A DNA stretch of 64,000 nucleotides from the NCBI RefSeq assembly GCF_001625305.1, contig NW_017804353.1, positions 4,816,203 to 4,880,202 on the forward strand, written 5' to 3'. The position numbers were made by a program, and so were the translations under genes. Below, piece after piece: positions 20,747-32,786 of this stretch (the first letter of the stretch is position 1; every line of letters starts with the position of its first letter). This stretch comes from Branchiostoma belcheri. Lineage: Eukaryota; Chordata; Leptocardii; Amphioxiformes; Branchiostomatidae. The notes under the pieces are model-generated. The model was not told where the DNA came from and did not search any database. It worked only from the letters and a program-made list of their open reading frames with translations.

Positions 20747-23700
20747 ATGGCAGAAGGACCTGTTCCCCAGCGGGGCTCGAGCCAGGCCGAGTCGCAGTCC
20801 TGGGCAGAGTGGACAGAACAGCTGCAGGCGTACGTGGCCTGGGTCAACTCGCAGTTGAAGAAGCGCGCCGGGTGTCGTATCGTGTCGGACCTGCGGAGAG
20901 ACATGCAGGACGGAGTGGCGTTCGCTCAACTGGTGGAGATCCTGTCAGGTGAGTCTATTGTTGTTGGTTGGTTGTATTCTTATCTTGTGTGACTCATAGT
21001 ATAGATAGGACAGAAGTAATTGTTAGGATGACAACTACCGGTACATTCATCGCAGTACCACTTTGTCAAACAAAACATGCCACAAAATTGTCGGAATACC
21101 AGTATTGGTAATAGTACATTAAGTATTTTTACAGCTTCCAGAATATATAATCAGTGTTCCTACCGCCTTTAATACATAAAGTAATCAGTATGTAAATTGA
21201 AAGGTCCAAAGATCAACAATTAGATAACTGTCCCCCCAACTGGCAAAGCTCTTTGAAATCGTTGGCTAATTAAACTTAATGAAGTCAAGAAAGGGATAAT
21301 TATTTACATCGGTGGAGTGTGTCATTATACCCAAGGGCAAAGGGGTCAAGAAAGGTTAGGAGTTCAGCATGATTTTGGGTTCTATACACTTATAGTTCTG
21401 GTCAGTACTTATCACTAGTTAATCTTTAATGATGTTTGCATGTACATGTAATTTTGCATTTATTTACTCCCTTAGATTGTGAAGCAACATTGAAAAGAAA
21501 GCAGTACAACTTTTGGCTTCTATGTGAAAACTCCATCCTTAACAGGCCACAAAAGTAATTTGTCAAGTGTAATGACTCAAACTTAATGTAATACATTATG
21601 TAAGCCTGGTTCTTGATAAATGTTGCCTTTGTTCAAGTTAAGTGTCTACCCTACCAACCATGCAGTCTTCTTGACTATAACAGTGTTGCCTAGTAGCCCT
21701 TTCATCTTGCTGTAATGACCCAAAATTACTTTAGTGTGCCATGTGGGTTGCTTGGCATGTTGCAGTCTTTTGCTACTGAACAGAAACAAAGCAAAATGCT
21801 CGCACATGTCTTCATTATTTACAGTTCCCTGTGTCATGCTAAACAGTTTATAAAGCTATACGTTAACAACTATTCACCTCACAGTTACAATTATTCCTAT
21901 AGGGGTCTTTGAGACACACTGACAGGTCCCACCCCCTAGGTTGCTATTGTTAGGGTCCTGTGTATCAAAATGTCAGGCGTATCAAATGAAACTGCCATCA
22001 ATGGCCACGTCATGGCCGACAACTCTGCAAGGCGCAGGGAAAGGACAGCATTATGTTCATGAATGTTAGGGATTAGCCCGCTGAATGCTGAATGGGAGGC
22101 TGTGAATGCGATACCTTTTGTTTGTGGGATAGGTGTATGTCTGCTTATACATGTAAGGTATTTGTGGCTGCAAATGTGATACCTGTTGTTTGTGGGATAG
22201 CTGTGAGATTGCATGAACATTAGGGGTGGGTACCTGTTCGGCTCTTTCAGGTCCAGGTCCAGGTCCAGGTCCAGAGGATCAGGTCCAGGTCCGGACCTGT
22301 ACCTGTACCTGATTCTGGACACCGGAGTATCAGTACCAAATAATTTTTGCTAAACGATCATTGCTAAATGCTTAATGTATAAGTAACCACTACAAAATTT
22401 TTTTATTTATTTTTTTTTAATTTTTTAAAATTTATTCTTTTTTTTAATTTATTTTTTATTTTATTTTATCCTATTTTAATTTTATTCTATCCTATTTTAT
22501 CCGTTCTATACATTATCAAGCTTCTCCTCTTGTCCTATATGGCTAAAACCTCAGAACCGAATATATTAATACATTAAACTTCCCAACCAATCACATCGCA
22601 GGATTTTGTGCATTCGCCCCCTCTAGCGGTTTGGGCCAAATTGCAGGTCCAAATTTGGGAATCCAAGATGGCCGCCGCTCGGCACAGTTCAGAGCCGATT
22701 CCCGAACTTTCCTTGTATTTTCCTTGGTATTTTACGCGATTCAAGCAAAGAAAACAAGTTGACCACAAGAACAAAAGAGTAATACAGCCTTGGGAACCAA
22801 ATGGTCCGTTTTGTTGGGTACTAATTTCTCATTTCGAGTGAAAATTTATGTGCGGCACAGTCTGACCATGTGCCAGTGATTTTCGGCTTGATCGATCCGA
22901 AGCAAACGCAACCTGTAAAGTTCTCTTTTATGATTTCTAGATGACTATTGGTAATGAAAATATGGAGAATATTGTTGCAGAATGAGAGATACGGAAACTA
23001 AGGTAAATTTCTTTTATTTTGAGGCTGGATGTTCATTTTCCTGGCAGGATTCTTGTATCTAGTGATCATCAGTAACTACAAGTTTAAATTTTTGTTCCGG
23101 TCCAAAAAACCGGTCCACTGACGTTTCGGTTTTTCGGACCGGACCGATAAAATTTTTGCGGTCCGAACCGGTCCACCTGGACCGGTACCCACCCCTAATG
23201 AACATGTCACTGTGTAAGGTATTAGGTTCCAGGAGTTGGACATATAGTTTTTGTGCTATTATTAACTGTATCTTTCGTTGTATAAAATAATGATGATATG
23301 CGAGGAAGTTGTGCATTTATGGCTTCTAATATTCATATCCTACAATTTCATCCTTATTACCCTACTGTCAAACCTGTACAAGCAAGTACCTCCACATAAG
23401 GCCCCCCAGATACTTTTCTCATTGATAAAAAAGCATTAAGAATCCTATAGCTATCTATATATCTATTCCTATCTATAGTGACCAGATTTTTTCTCCTGAG
23501 TGGTCTTCTTGGGCAGTTTTGACTGTATACTGCAAAATATTGTGAAATACACGTGCTGTAATTCCTGAATTTTTCATGGTACTTTTATGTTTGCAGTTTT
23601 CGGTAACGGTAACTTACCGATATCACTGCAGTTAACAAATAATTCGCTGAGTTTCTCATGTCTACACCTGCTGCCACTGTGAACACCCCTTTTTTCATAA

Positions 23701-25806
23701 ATTTTTGCTACCGTGAACATAAAGTTAATCAGTTATGTTTTCTGTTCCCTCCCAGGTGAAACCCTCCCCCATGTGGACTACTCCCCCAACAGCCTGGGCA
23801 CCATGAAACAGAACGTGGAGATCGTGCTCCAGTTCATGCAGACCCACCGCATCCGCATGCACCAGACCTCCGCTAAGGACATCGTGGAGGGGAACCTGAA
23901 GGCCGTGATGAGACTCATCCTGGCGTTGGCCGCGTACTTCAAACCCAGCAGCGTGAAATCCTCGTCCTCCTCGGCGCAGCAGTACTCCCGCTCGCAGCAC
24001 AGGAACACGTCGGTGGCGGCGGCTGCCGGGGCTGCGGCGGCGTTGGCAGATGCGAGAAAGGACGCGGCGAGCGCAGGCAGGCAGTACCACGGCAGGAGGG
24101 AGGGGCGTTACCATGGTGATGTGGGACATCGCAGGTCGCCTGCCTCCACTCCGGACAGACAGCCGCCCAGGTGGGTGGCTTCTGATTGGAGTAGATTCTG
24201 ATGTTTTGTATGCCTGGCTTGTATAAGTTGTATTATTGTCACAATACAAAACTTAAACATGTACATACAAAGGCAACAAAAATCAGCATTGCTCATCTAT
24301 ACCAGTAAATATGATATGAAATATGGAGATAGGTCAGTGTGTGGAAAGCCAGAGGGGCTTGGAAGACTGTTGCAATATCAAATTTTGGATCCTGCAACAC
24401 GTCTAAACCATTATAATGCCTTCAGTGGTCTTAAGAACACAGGTTTTCCAAATAAAACTTCCTAACCACAGACATCATGCATCCCCGCTCTCTTATCCAA
24501 TGTTGTTTTAGCCAAGTGTTTTAGCCAATGCTTCCTGACATCAAACTTTAAACATCCTTTTCCCCCCAGGTATGAAGACTTGGTCAGATCCCCTCCTGCA
24601 AGCATGTCCCCTCAATCAAGGCCCCCTACCCAAGAGCCTGATGTGCTTCCCCGGCGGGACTCATCAGACACTGCCCAGGGACTGAGCTCCGGAGACGAGG
24701 GTAGCAGAGCCTCCTGGCAGGACTTACTGGAACAGCACCTTGACTTAGAGAGCCAGATGGAGGAGGCAAAAGACACTGTTGTCAAACTGCAGCAGTTACT
24801 TCTCCAAGGGGAGGAGGAGGGGGAGGGGGTAAGGCCCCTGTTGGAGGGGGTGAACCCCGAGGAACAGGTGGTGCTCCTACAGAGCAGACTAGATCAGAGA
24901 GAAGTGGAGTGTGATCACCTGAGAAAGGATCTCTCCCGCGCAAAACAGGAGAACATAAACTTGCACGGGACGAAAGTGGGGCTCCAGTCACGCCTCACGG
25001 AACAGGACAACTCACTTCTGGAGATGAAGAACGAGCTGTTGCGGCTGGGTTTCGTCATGGAGCAGTTCGAGGCCGACAAGGCGGAGTTGCAGCGGAAGGT
25101 CGACGAAAAGAATAAGATGTTGACAGACCTGCGGAGGCAGCTGACAGAAAAGGACAGGCAGTTGGACGAACAGCAAGCCAAACTGGAGGAGGCGGAACGT
25201 AAACTAACCCAGGCAAACTCGAGTAAAGTAAAGGATAATGTCTCCAGTCCTGTGTACAATGGTGTGCCAGCCCTACCCCCTGGGGAGGAGCTACAGGTGG
25301 TACGGGAGGCATTACGAGGTTTACGCTCGTGTTTCCAAGTCAACAACCCGCAACATCACACCATAGACACACTGGAGCAGAGCATAGCGACACTCATGGA
25401 GAGACTACGCTTCCTGGAGTCCCAGAGACTCATCGCCAGCCAGAAGGAGAGCCTGGCAAACCGGATGAAACCGGCTTCACCCAAACCGCAGGACACGGCA
25501 CTGTCGCCAACGTCACGACAGCGTAGCAATGGCGTGGAGAGTAACGGTACCGCGCAGGGGACCAAGATTTTGTACTTCACAGAAAAGACAGTCACTCCCT
25601 TCATGACTTCGATAAGTAAAAAGCTAGGAGACATCACCCTCAGAGACTTCAAGGAAGTGTTTGACAGACAAGGGAGCTTCAGGTTCCACTTCAAGGCACT
25701 GGACCCTGAGTTTGGGACAGTGAAGGAAGAAGTGTGCCAGGATGAGGACATCATCCCTGGATGGGAGGGTAAAATTGTAGCCTGGATAGAGGAGGTGAGG
25801 CCATGA
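20747..25806 (+). CDS. DIXDC1: Dixin (CH, coiled coil, DIX domain)
   Basis: Three coding exons: 20747-20948, 23756-24170, 24570-25806, with GT-AG joins in phases 1 and 2, giving 617 aa. Family knowledge: Dixin is a Wnt pathway protein that co-polymerises with Dishevelled and Axin through its DIX domain and can bind actin. Seen: a calponin-homology domain at about 24-135 (LQAYVAWVNSQLKKR, RMHQTSAKDIVEGNL, MRLILALAAYFKP) and a Ser/Ala/Arg-rich linker. A long coiled coil rich in E/Q/L heptads lies at about 260-430. The C-terminal DIX domain at about 535-617 has KILYFTEKTVTPFM, FHFKALDPEFGTVKEEV and IPGWEGKIVAWIEE. The ATG at 20747 is preferred because it starts just before the CH domain; the frame is open upstream but does not look coding. 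Exon 3 carries coiled coil and DIX without introns, unlike vertebrate genes. A plus-strand AATAAA lies at 27228. Confidence 0.95.
22221..23197. mobile_element. complete non-autonomous hAT-like element
   Basis: Terminal inverted repeats TAGGGGTGGGTACC (22221-22234) and GGTACCCACCCCTA (23184-23197) are exact reverse complements. The identical 8-mers ATGAACAT at 22213-22220 and 23198-23205 are the target duplication, the length expected for hAT transposons. Inside: CCAGGT hexamer repeats near the left end (22247-22320), T/A-rich tracts (22394-22500), and GGTCC/GGACC repeats near the right end (23098-23187). No transposase frame, so mobilised in trans if at all. It sits in the first coding intron of Dixin. 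A CCAAGATGGCCGCCG site (about 22663-22677) and a CTCF-like site (22612-22630) are carried in it. Confidence 0.9.
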
Positions 25807-27227
25807 TACAGAGGGAGTAAGTGCAGTGAATGGAGCAGCTTCTCTTCTTAACAAAGTGAAAAACATTTTTTGACAATATATAAAACATTGTTGTATTCTC
25901 AAATGGACATTGAAGACTCTAGAAGTTTGTATCCAAGAAATTGATGTCAGTTGCTATAACATTTTTCAGGTTTTTATATTTGTAAAGTTGAAGACATGTT
26001 TTTACTTTGTATATTTAGCATGATTTGTGATGTAAATATTTCTTATAATTAATGATTAGATAAAGATTATGACTAAGGAAGCTGTGTTGTTTTCAGTCTT
26101 TCACGTAATCATGTCTAGCCACGGTGCTGTCAGTAATGGCAAACAATAACTCGTTACATGGAGTTACTAGTATTAAGGATCATAATGCAATTTTTGCATC
26201 CCAAAATTATATCCCAAATTCATGACATGTGTATGTCAGCTCTGAAAGAGTAAGTTTGTATACAACAATTCAAGAGTGCCAAATTGTTCTTTTGCAATGT
26301 TTTGTTCCTTTTATTACCTCTTTGTAACAGGCTACTGACTTTGAAGTTATTATATAGCCAAGTCTCATGGATGTATTATAAGTGTTTGGCTGAATGGTAA
26401 ACATGTCAACTTAAGAGAGCCCCCTATCAGTTTGTTTCAAAAATACAGTTAACGTTAGCCATGAGGTGGCAAAGACACTGACATAACAATCACGTTTGTC
26501 ATAAAAATCCTGAAAACTGAACTCCAATGTATTTACATTCACTGTTTACCCCAGTGTTGTGCACCATGTGTACCCATGTATAATATGTGCAGTAGGGTAA
26601 GCAATTGTGTTCTAGGTGTTCTCTCTCATTCATTTTGAAAATGTGTATCGGCATTGTGTTAATTTTGTCCATCCCAAAGTTGTATTACTGGTAGTTATTT
26701 TGATACATTGTACAGGAGTTGTCAAATCCACATGCAGTTACCAATAACTCAAACCTGTAGAAATATGCAACAGTTTAGTTATTGAAGTCTCTACAAACCC
26801 CCAACCTGTCAAAATTACTCGCATCTACTAGTATTCTTTCAGCTGACCTGCAGGCATGTTGCTTTGCACTAATCATAGAGTTTCTCTTCTACATGTATGT
26901 ATATATTGAAATACAGTGGAATACATTAGGTCTTTTACAATTACAACCCCCAGGTTTGATATGGGGAAAGGATATGTTGCTGCCAAAATACTACATGTAT
27001 TTCATGATCTGTACTACCTGTTGGATTTACATTGAAAATAAGTGTATGCAGAAAAACTGGCCAATAACAATTGTTCTTTTTGTATATTTTGTGAGATCAC
27101 AACTGACACAAGTCAAGATTATTTTTGTAAAGAAAAGATACTGTAGTTTCAGCTGCTTGTTAACTTTCATTACAGTTGGAATAGTTCCGTCTGACAGACT
27201 TTCTGTGTACACTGCATATGTTGTCAA

Positions 27228-27233
27228 AATAAA
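27228..27233 (+). terminator. candidate polyadenylation signal, Dixin
   Basis: AATAAA, the first plus-strand copy noticed downstream of the Dixin stop, about 1.4 kb away. The assignment is positional only. Confidence 0.3.
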
Positions 27234-27721
27234 CACACCGCTCTCTACCTATCTCATGAAAAAGTTTGCGCTTTGAAATCTTTTGTATAGGATGTATTCC
27301 TGTAATTTCACACACTTATCCTGTATTTAGAATATGCACCATCATTTTCACGACCACAACCGATTTTGTCCCATGAAAATGATTTTTCGTATAAGGAATT
27401 TTTCTCAAACTAAGGTATATCAAGCAAGATCGGGTGTAGTAGGAGTTAAATTAATTACAGTTGACATGACTAGGTCCTGTATCATGCGTCCCTTCTCAGA
27501 AGACGCTGAGTTTGTCCATACCGTATACCGGGAACAACGGTGCATTGTAGTCACGAACCCGACTGTTCCCCGCCAGTGCCATCGGACAGGTGAGACTACC
27601 GAAGTGTACCAAACCGCGACCCGACCTTACACGACGAATGTCGAAAGTTACCCAGCCGTGAACCCTGTGTTGAGTGTTGAGCCAAATCTTTTGAGCTGCC
27701 ACATACATGAGAGGTCAGGTG

Positions 27722-27832
27722 GTTAGGATTGGGGTTGGTATTAGAGTTAGGGTAAGGGTTAGATTTGGGATTATTGTTCAGGGCTAGGGTTAGACTTACG
27801 ACTGGGGTTAGGTTAGGTTTAGTCTCCCACAT
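27722..27832. repeat. degenerate GGTTAG-type repeats
   Basis: Loose series of GGGTTAG, GGTTAGG and related units on the plus strand, irregularly spaced. It resembles a decayed interstitial tract of the TTAGGG telomere repeat, or simple G/T-rich drift. Confidence 0.4.
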
Positions 27833-27890
27833 CACGACCAAACCTCTCCCTCCCCTCGTCTCAAGACTCAAGTAGTACATTTTGCCGGGT

Positions 27891-27974
27891 GCGGACCAAC
27901 TCCCCTGGTATGTTATCTATCTATTTGGCCAATTTCTACTCTTTCCAGCCACCTCACAAATCCTGGTAGAGCCT
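27891..27974. repeat. fragment of TAGCCTCTACCAGG MITE family
   Basis: GCGGACCAACTC, TTGGCCAATTTCTAC, CTTTCCAGCC and CCTGGTAGAGCCT occur in the same order as at 36470-36558, and the last three blocks match the right half of the complete element at 49473-49617 and of 29083-29214. Confidence 0.5.
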
Positions 27975-28942
27975 GCTTGGAAACCCCCAAGTAGTGTCGG
28001 AGTCATGTATTTGGCTTGACACCGGGTCGACCAAGCGGGAACCCCGCCCCGTGGAGCCCCGCCCACGGTCCAGGTGTTTCCCGCATCATTACGCCCCACT
28101 TCACTCTCACAAGGTCTTTGACGTGAAAGTCTGGGCTGTTTTGTGTTTTCACTCCGTGTAACCGTGACCCTTAAACCTCCCTGTGGAAAATTGACTTTGT
28201 TATTTTCGAGATGATTTATTCCATGTGTTGGGCATATGGGTACTACATTTTGTAGTATGTATGCAATCAGTCACTGCGAGTGTCACATACGAAAATCAAT
28301 AGAAATTTGAATGACATAAACAAGGCGGAGGTAAAAAATATCTCTTTAAACTGTCAGCAAACCCGTACCCATGGTCATGTATACTTGTCAGTTTAATTGT
28401 TTATTTGTATAGTTTATTTACTTTACTGGTTGTTTACACCCAGGGCGACGACCTGTCCTTGGTCCTTCATGTCGGAACAACAGATACGGTGCCCAATTAA
28501 GCGATCAAAGAAAACGTCTGACAACACACAATAAAAGCCTGGTATGCAATGCAAACAATTTCATAACAGGCTTTCCAGGATACTTCAGATATTAAAAGCG
28601 GATTTACATTGGACATATTTGCGTTTTGTCGCTGCATGAACTGACTAGAACCCGCAAGGTGTCCAAGTATTGTAGCCTTCATAGCAGGCTCTTCAGGTGG
28701 TGTTTTGATATTGCCAATGACGTGATGCTTTTTATTGCTATATAGCGTGCTCTATCCGGTCAGTGTTGTAGGAAATGAAAGGCAATGAAAGCCAAACAGC
28801 AACAACCAGGAAACACGTATTGGCATATTCTACTGCATAGACGTTTCTAGTGGCCCGTCGCTTTGTTTCTGGCAGCGATTTCTTTTCGCTGGGAGGGCCG
28901 TATCGCGACTGATACAGCTACACATGTATCCCCCGATACGTA

Positions 28943-29214
28943 GCCTCTACCAGGCTTCAGAAGCGGCTGGAAGGAGTAGAAATTGGTCAAATTTAGATCT
29001 ACCAGCGAAAAGAAACCACCGCCCTCATAGAAACAAACGCAGGTCGTTACTTTGAAAACTCTGCGCAAGTGGCTACTAAAACTAGCCTCTACCAGGCTTC
29101 AAAGCGGCTGGATTGCGAGGCAAATGTACTCTTAGCCAATTCTTCTGGCATTTTTTCTGTCTATTTGGCCAATTTCTACCTCTTTCAGCCGCTTCTGAAG
29201 TCTGATAGAGGCTA
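28943..29214. mobile_element. TAGCCTCTACCAGG MITE copies
   Basis: A left-end copy starts at 28943 (TAGCCTCTACCAGGCTTCAG, then GCGGCTGGAAGG and GTAGAAATTGG). A second copy, 29083-29214, has both ends: TAGCCTCTACCAGGCTTC on the left and GATAGAGGCTA on the right, with TTGGCCAATTTCTACC inside. Flanking 9-mers are similar but not identical, so the target duplication has decayed or is absent. Confidence 0.6.
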
Positions 29215-30812
29215 TGTAAAAACCACGTGACGCCACGGAGCCTGGTGCATAGGCTACAGCATTCCGTCGTGCCTGCAGCTGTCTCCTGTGTCCGGGCGAA
29301 CATGGCACTGTGTACACACGCCGTGTCCAAACAACACGTCTCAACAACCGCACCTCTACCACCCACGTGCAGCACGGCCCGACAGGTGCTGCTCAAGAAG
29401 TTCAGAGCTGTTCACGTTTGTTTGGTTAAGTCATATGACTGAGAATGTCGTCATTCCCATTTCATTTAATTCACAAACGCTGCCAAGTTTCCTACATTCT
29501 TTCTCGATCTTTCACATTTCTAGTACTTATGATTTTACAATTTATTCATAACGCCCTCTGAACTGATTACTGACAAAATTTTCCATTAATCGATATTGTT
29601 TATACGTCCAAACATTTTCTCCGATTTCTTCTAATCTTGTACAAAGTCCGTACGTTTGTTTACAACAAAGTCTGTTGTTCAAGAGGCTATCACATTTAAG
29701 CAGGCACTCTGGGGGCAAATCTTCTGCATGTAAGCATTACGGATTCGTGCGTAATCCTCCCCTGTAAACAACCATATGGTGGCTGACTTCTGTGGTGTGT
29801 TTTGGTGCACCTGTCTGGCTACTAGGAACCAGACTTTGGACTTTAAAACTTTCCGCAGGTTGCGCCATTCACAGTGATCTTTGTCCTACTTGAAATGTTG
29901 TCTGCGTTAAGCATTGGCACACAAATCAATTAAATATGGACCTTGTAACAACACTTCAAGTTGTCACTGTGATCCTTTATATAAGCTGTCTTTGTCTGGG
30001 ACAAGGAAAAATGTACTTACGCTGGTTTCATGTTTGCACAATTTATGGCTTGTAAAACTGAAGTGGGAACGTTCTGTTAGTTTTATGCTGTCCCGCGTTC
30101 CCCCATGTTCTTATGAGGAAATTCGACACTTGAAAAGACGATATTATTAATCCAACATAGATTTCCAAGTAATCCAACTCTTATGTAGACAAATGTAGGC
30201 ATTGAGGCACATCAAAATCGATATTTCGATGGGAAATCGCTACAAATCTTCTTTGCCGCGATCTGAAAACAACATCCGCTCAGCAAGCGGATCCATCGGC
30301 TTTGGCAAAATATTGCTCTCAGTGTTGGGGCAATGTGTACCAGATTCAACCAGTATCGGGGGAAAAAGTATCAGTGTCTAGCATAGTACTGTCTACTGTC
30401 TATACTGACTGAACCTGGTAGACATTGCCCTAGTTGTGGTTGACCTCGCGTGATATCGTTCCGAACAGACTGATATCATCCGATATGATTTCCAAATGTA
30501 GGCTAGTACTGTTCGGTATCGCTTATTTTCAAACACATATCGGGAGGGATGGTAACATTTGGACTCCTAGCCTTCCACAGGTGGTCCTCGCAACACGAAA
30601 GAAGAGCGCGTCAGTCAAAAAACATTACGATCTTCCCTCCTGATATCTGCTTGAAGATAACGTAACTGGCCCACGGCCGGATACCCTCACACTGTATTGC
30701 CAACATTGTAGGTTTACTCTGCCTGATAAAACACACCGCACGGCAGACAAGCTGCTGACGCGACCTGACATCGGACACTTCCTCATGACAAGCTACAAAA
30801 TCCACATAGATT

Positions 30813-30836
30813 TATCTCCAAGCAGATACGGGGAGG
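30813..30836 (+). repeat. TCTCCAAGCAGAT tip, copy 1
   Basis: TATCTCCAAGCAGATACGG resembles the tip of the 12432-12587 foldback. A reverse-oriented version (GATATCTGCTTGAAGATA) lies at 30635-30660. No full element could be bounded. Confidence 0.45.
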
Positions 30837-31997
30837 GGGGTCGTATCGTCTTCCGACTAGAACTAGAACTGTTCCATTCTTTCTTATGCTGACGGACTAC
30901 CCAGAGCTCGAGCTCTGCTTTAATACCGCACTACAATACTGACTGCTTGGTGGGGAAAAGGGGAGAATCAACGATTACCCCTTCGCACATTTGCTCGATC
31001 GAAGACAAGCTAAGACAAGCTAACCATACGGTACATGTCTGCACCTCTGGTATTTCATTGAAAGACGTATCTAGCACTGTGTCAGTATATATAGAGCTAG
31101 TGAGATGGTCCAACAATGTTACACAGAGCATAACTGCACCCCGCCATACCCCCAGACCCCCTCCCACTTCACAAACAGGCTCGAAGATCAATACGCCCTA
31201 ATGGAGAAACGCTACACACAAAGGTGGTAGGTGGGCAAATGGCCTTTAATACAGTCCGTTTGAGTAATCGTCAGTTGCCGTGAGGATTGGCACATAGTCG
31301 ACAATTAGGATGAATAAATCTCCAGTCGACACCTGGCAACGGATCGCGAAGACCGTGCAAAGTACGGTCTATTTTGAAGGACAACATAAACCATGACTGA
31401 ATGCATATGGCTCGTACAAAGACCGCATTACAAATAAATATCTCCATTGTTTTCCTCATTGTTTACATTTTACAGAAGTCACGTACAGTTTGGTGGCCGG
31501 TCCACACGATCTGTCCTGTAGAACACTGAGTCGGCCTGGGTGAAATGAGAGACAACCCCTGTGTTCTCCAGCACGTTTGAAAAGGTAGTTTTTTCTGTGC
31601 GGCTTTTCTGAGTCGACCAAGCATAACATCGGGCTTTGCGACGAAACGCCAGCCGGCCGTCTGTTCAAGCCCGGCTTTCACAACATAACGTGCTCCTCTT
31701 TACACCACTTCAACGGACTGTCGGCCTGTCAGGGACAGGGTTTACCGCGAATAAAACGGACAAGTGGCAACAGAATCCCCGTCTGGACATTAACACACTG
31801 CCCGCGTACACACGGTCGGCATTGCCGATTTCCACGCACCGTAACAAGTCTCGAGAGGATTTACTGTAAAGGTTCTTATTGGGTTCAGCATGCTTCCATG
31901 AACCGCACACGTTGGGTTTTCTTCTCGGGCTGCGGGTGGCTTCTACACCGTAAGCGCCCTTTCAGCGACCCCCTGGCCTTTGGCATGTTCTCTTCTG

Positions 31998-32786
31998 TTA
32001 GTCTTGGCCCGCCAACAGGGCGCGTTCTTGAAATTTGTGGTTACTATTAAGAGATTTACTGTTTGAAGTGCGTTGGCGGGGTTCCACGCTGGGGCCGCCA
32101 TTTTCCAGCCCTCCCCCTCTTGCTAGCTTGAGCTGTGACAAGCCATGTACTAGTCTATCATTAGCAGCCTTCAACGCTTCCACTGTCTTCTGCTGTTGCT
32201 CTATTATCCTGTCCTTTTCCTCTATCAGTCTGTCTTTATGCTTGAGTTTTCCTACTATGACCTTCTGCTCCTTCTGAAACTGTCCCTCCAGGAACATCAG
32301 GTTCGCCGCGATATCCCGAAGCTGCTTGTCGTTCTCCAGTTTCTGTCTGTGCAGTTTATCCTCCCCTTCCTGAAGTCGTAACTTCCAGGCAGCGATCAGC
32401 TGTTTGGTGTGCTTCTTCTGCATGTCCATCTGATGACGAACCGTCCCTTCGCTCTCCTCAGCTGCCAGGAGTTTCTCCTTGAGAGATGAGACCTCCTCTC
32501 TCAGCGACGCGACTTCGGCCTGTAACTGTACAGGTAGAGTTAGAGTTAAATCGGAGCTACTGTGACATGTACATTCCCCCATGATACGGTGTTGGGCAAA
32601 GGAGGAAAATGAAAGGAGAGCTAGCACGTCAACACGTACGAACGTAAACCCCATGGCCTCACGTTACCCCGCCGAACAAAAGGATCAGTCGGCGAAAGGC
32701 GTGTACGAGACAAACAGGCCGGTAAAGATTAATCCAGGACAAAATGTCTGTACACTTACCTGTTCCAGTGATTGAGCGGAAGCCAT
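31998..32786 (-). CDS. small coiled-coil protein, not identified
   Basis: Two coding exons: 32786-32760 (MASAQSLEQ, donor ACAG|GTAAGT) and 32525-31998 (acceptor CTGTACAG|TTACAG), in phase 0, giving 184 aa and TAA at 31998. Residues about 5-140 form an almost unbroken charged coiled coil (LREEVSSLKEKLLAAEE, then a TKQLIAAWKLRLQ patch, then KDRLIEEKDRIIEQQQKTVE). A Gly/Asn/Ser-rich tail without hydrophobic segments follows. No catalytic motif, signal peptide or membrane helix. I do not recognise the family. It may be an N-terminal portion of a longer gene if the tail contains a missed donor (an ACA|GTAAAT string lies near 32050). The GC-rich segment upstream (32787-33070) is the likely promoter. 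Confidence 0.72.

Larger units (their letters stand above)
25807..31997. other. intergenic, Dixin 3' UTR then repeat-rich spacer
   Basis: 25807 to about 27250 is AT-rich and probably Dixin 3' UTR up to AATAAA at 27228-27233. Beyond it I found no supported exon. The 130-codon plus frame at 27334-27726 has no domain or splice support. Recognised pieces: degenerate TTAGGG-like repeats (27722-27832), MITE ends (27891-27974, 28943-29214, 30635-30660, 30813-30836). An ATG-led segment at 29303-29425 could be a first exon but is too weak to call. Confidence 0.4.

Noticed and set aside
22608..22841. 77-codon frame inside the hAT-like element
   Set aside because: No transposase features (no BED finger, no dimerisation region); too short and within a non-autonomous element.
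27334..27726. 130-codon plus-strand frame
   Set aside because: No domain, no splice signals, irregular composition; it runs up to the degenerate repeat tract.
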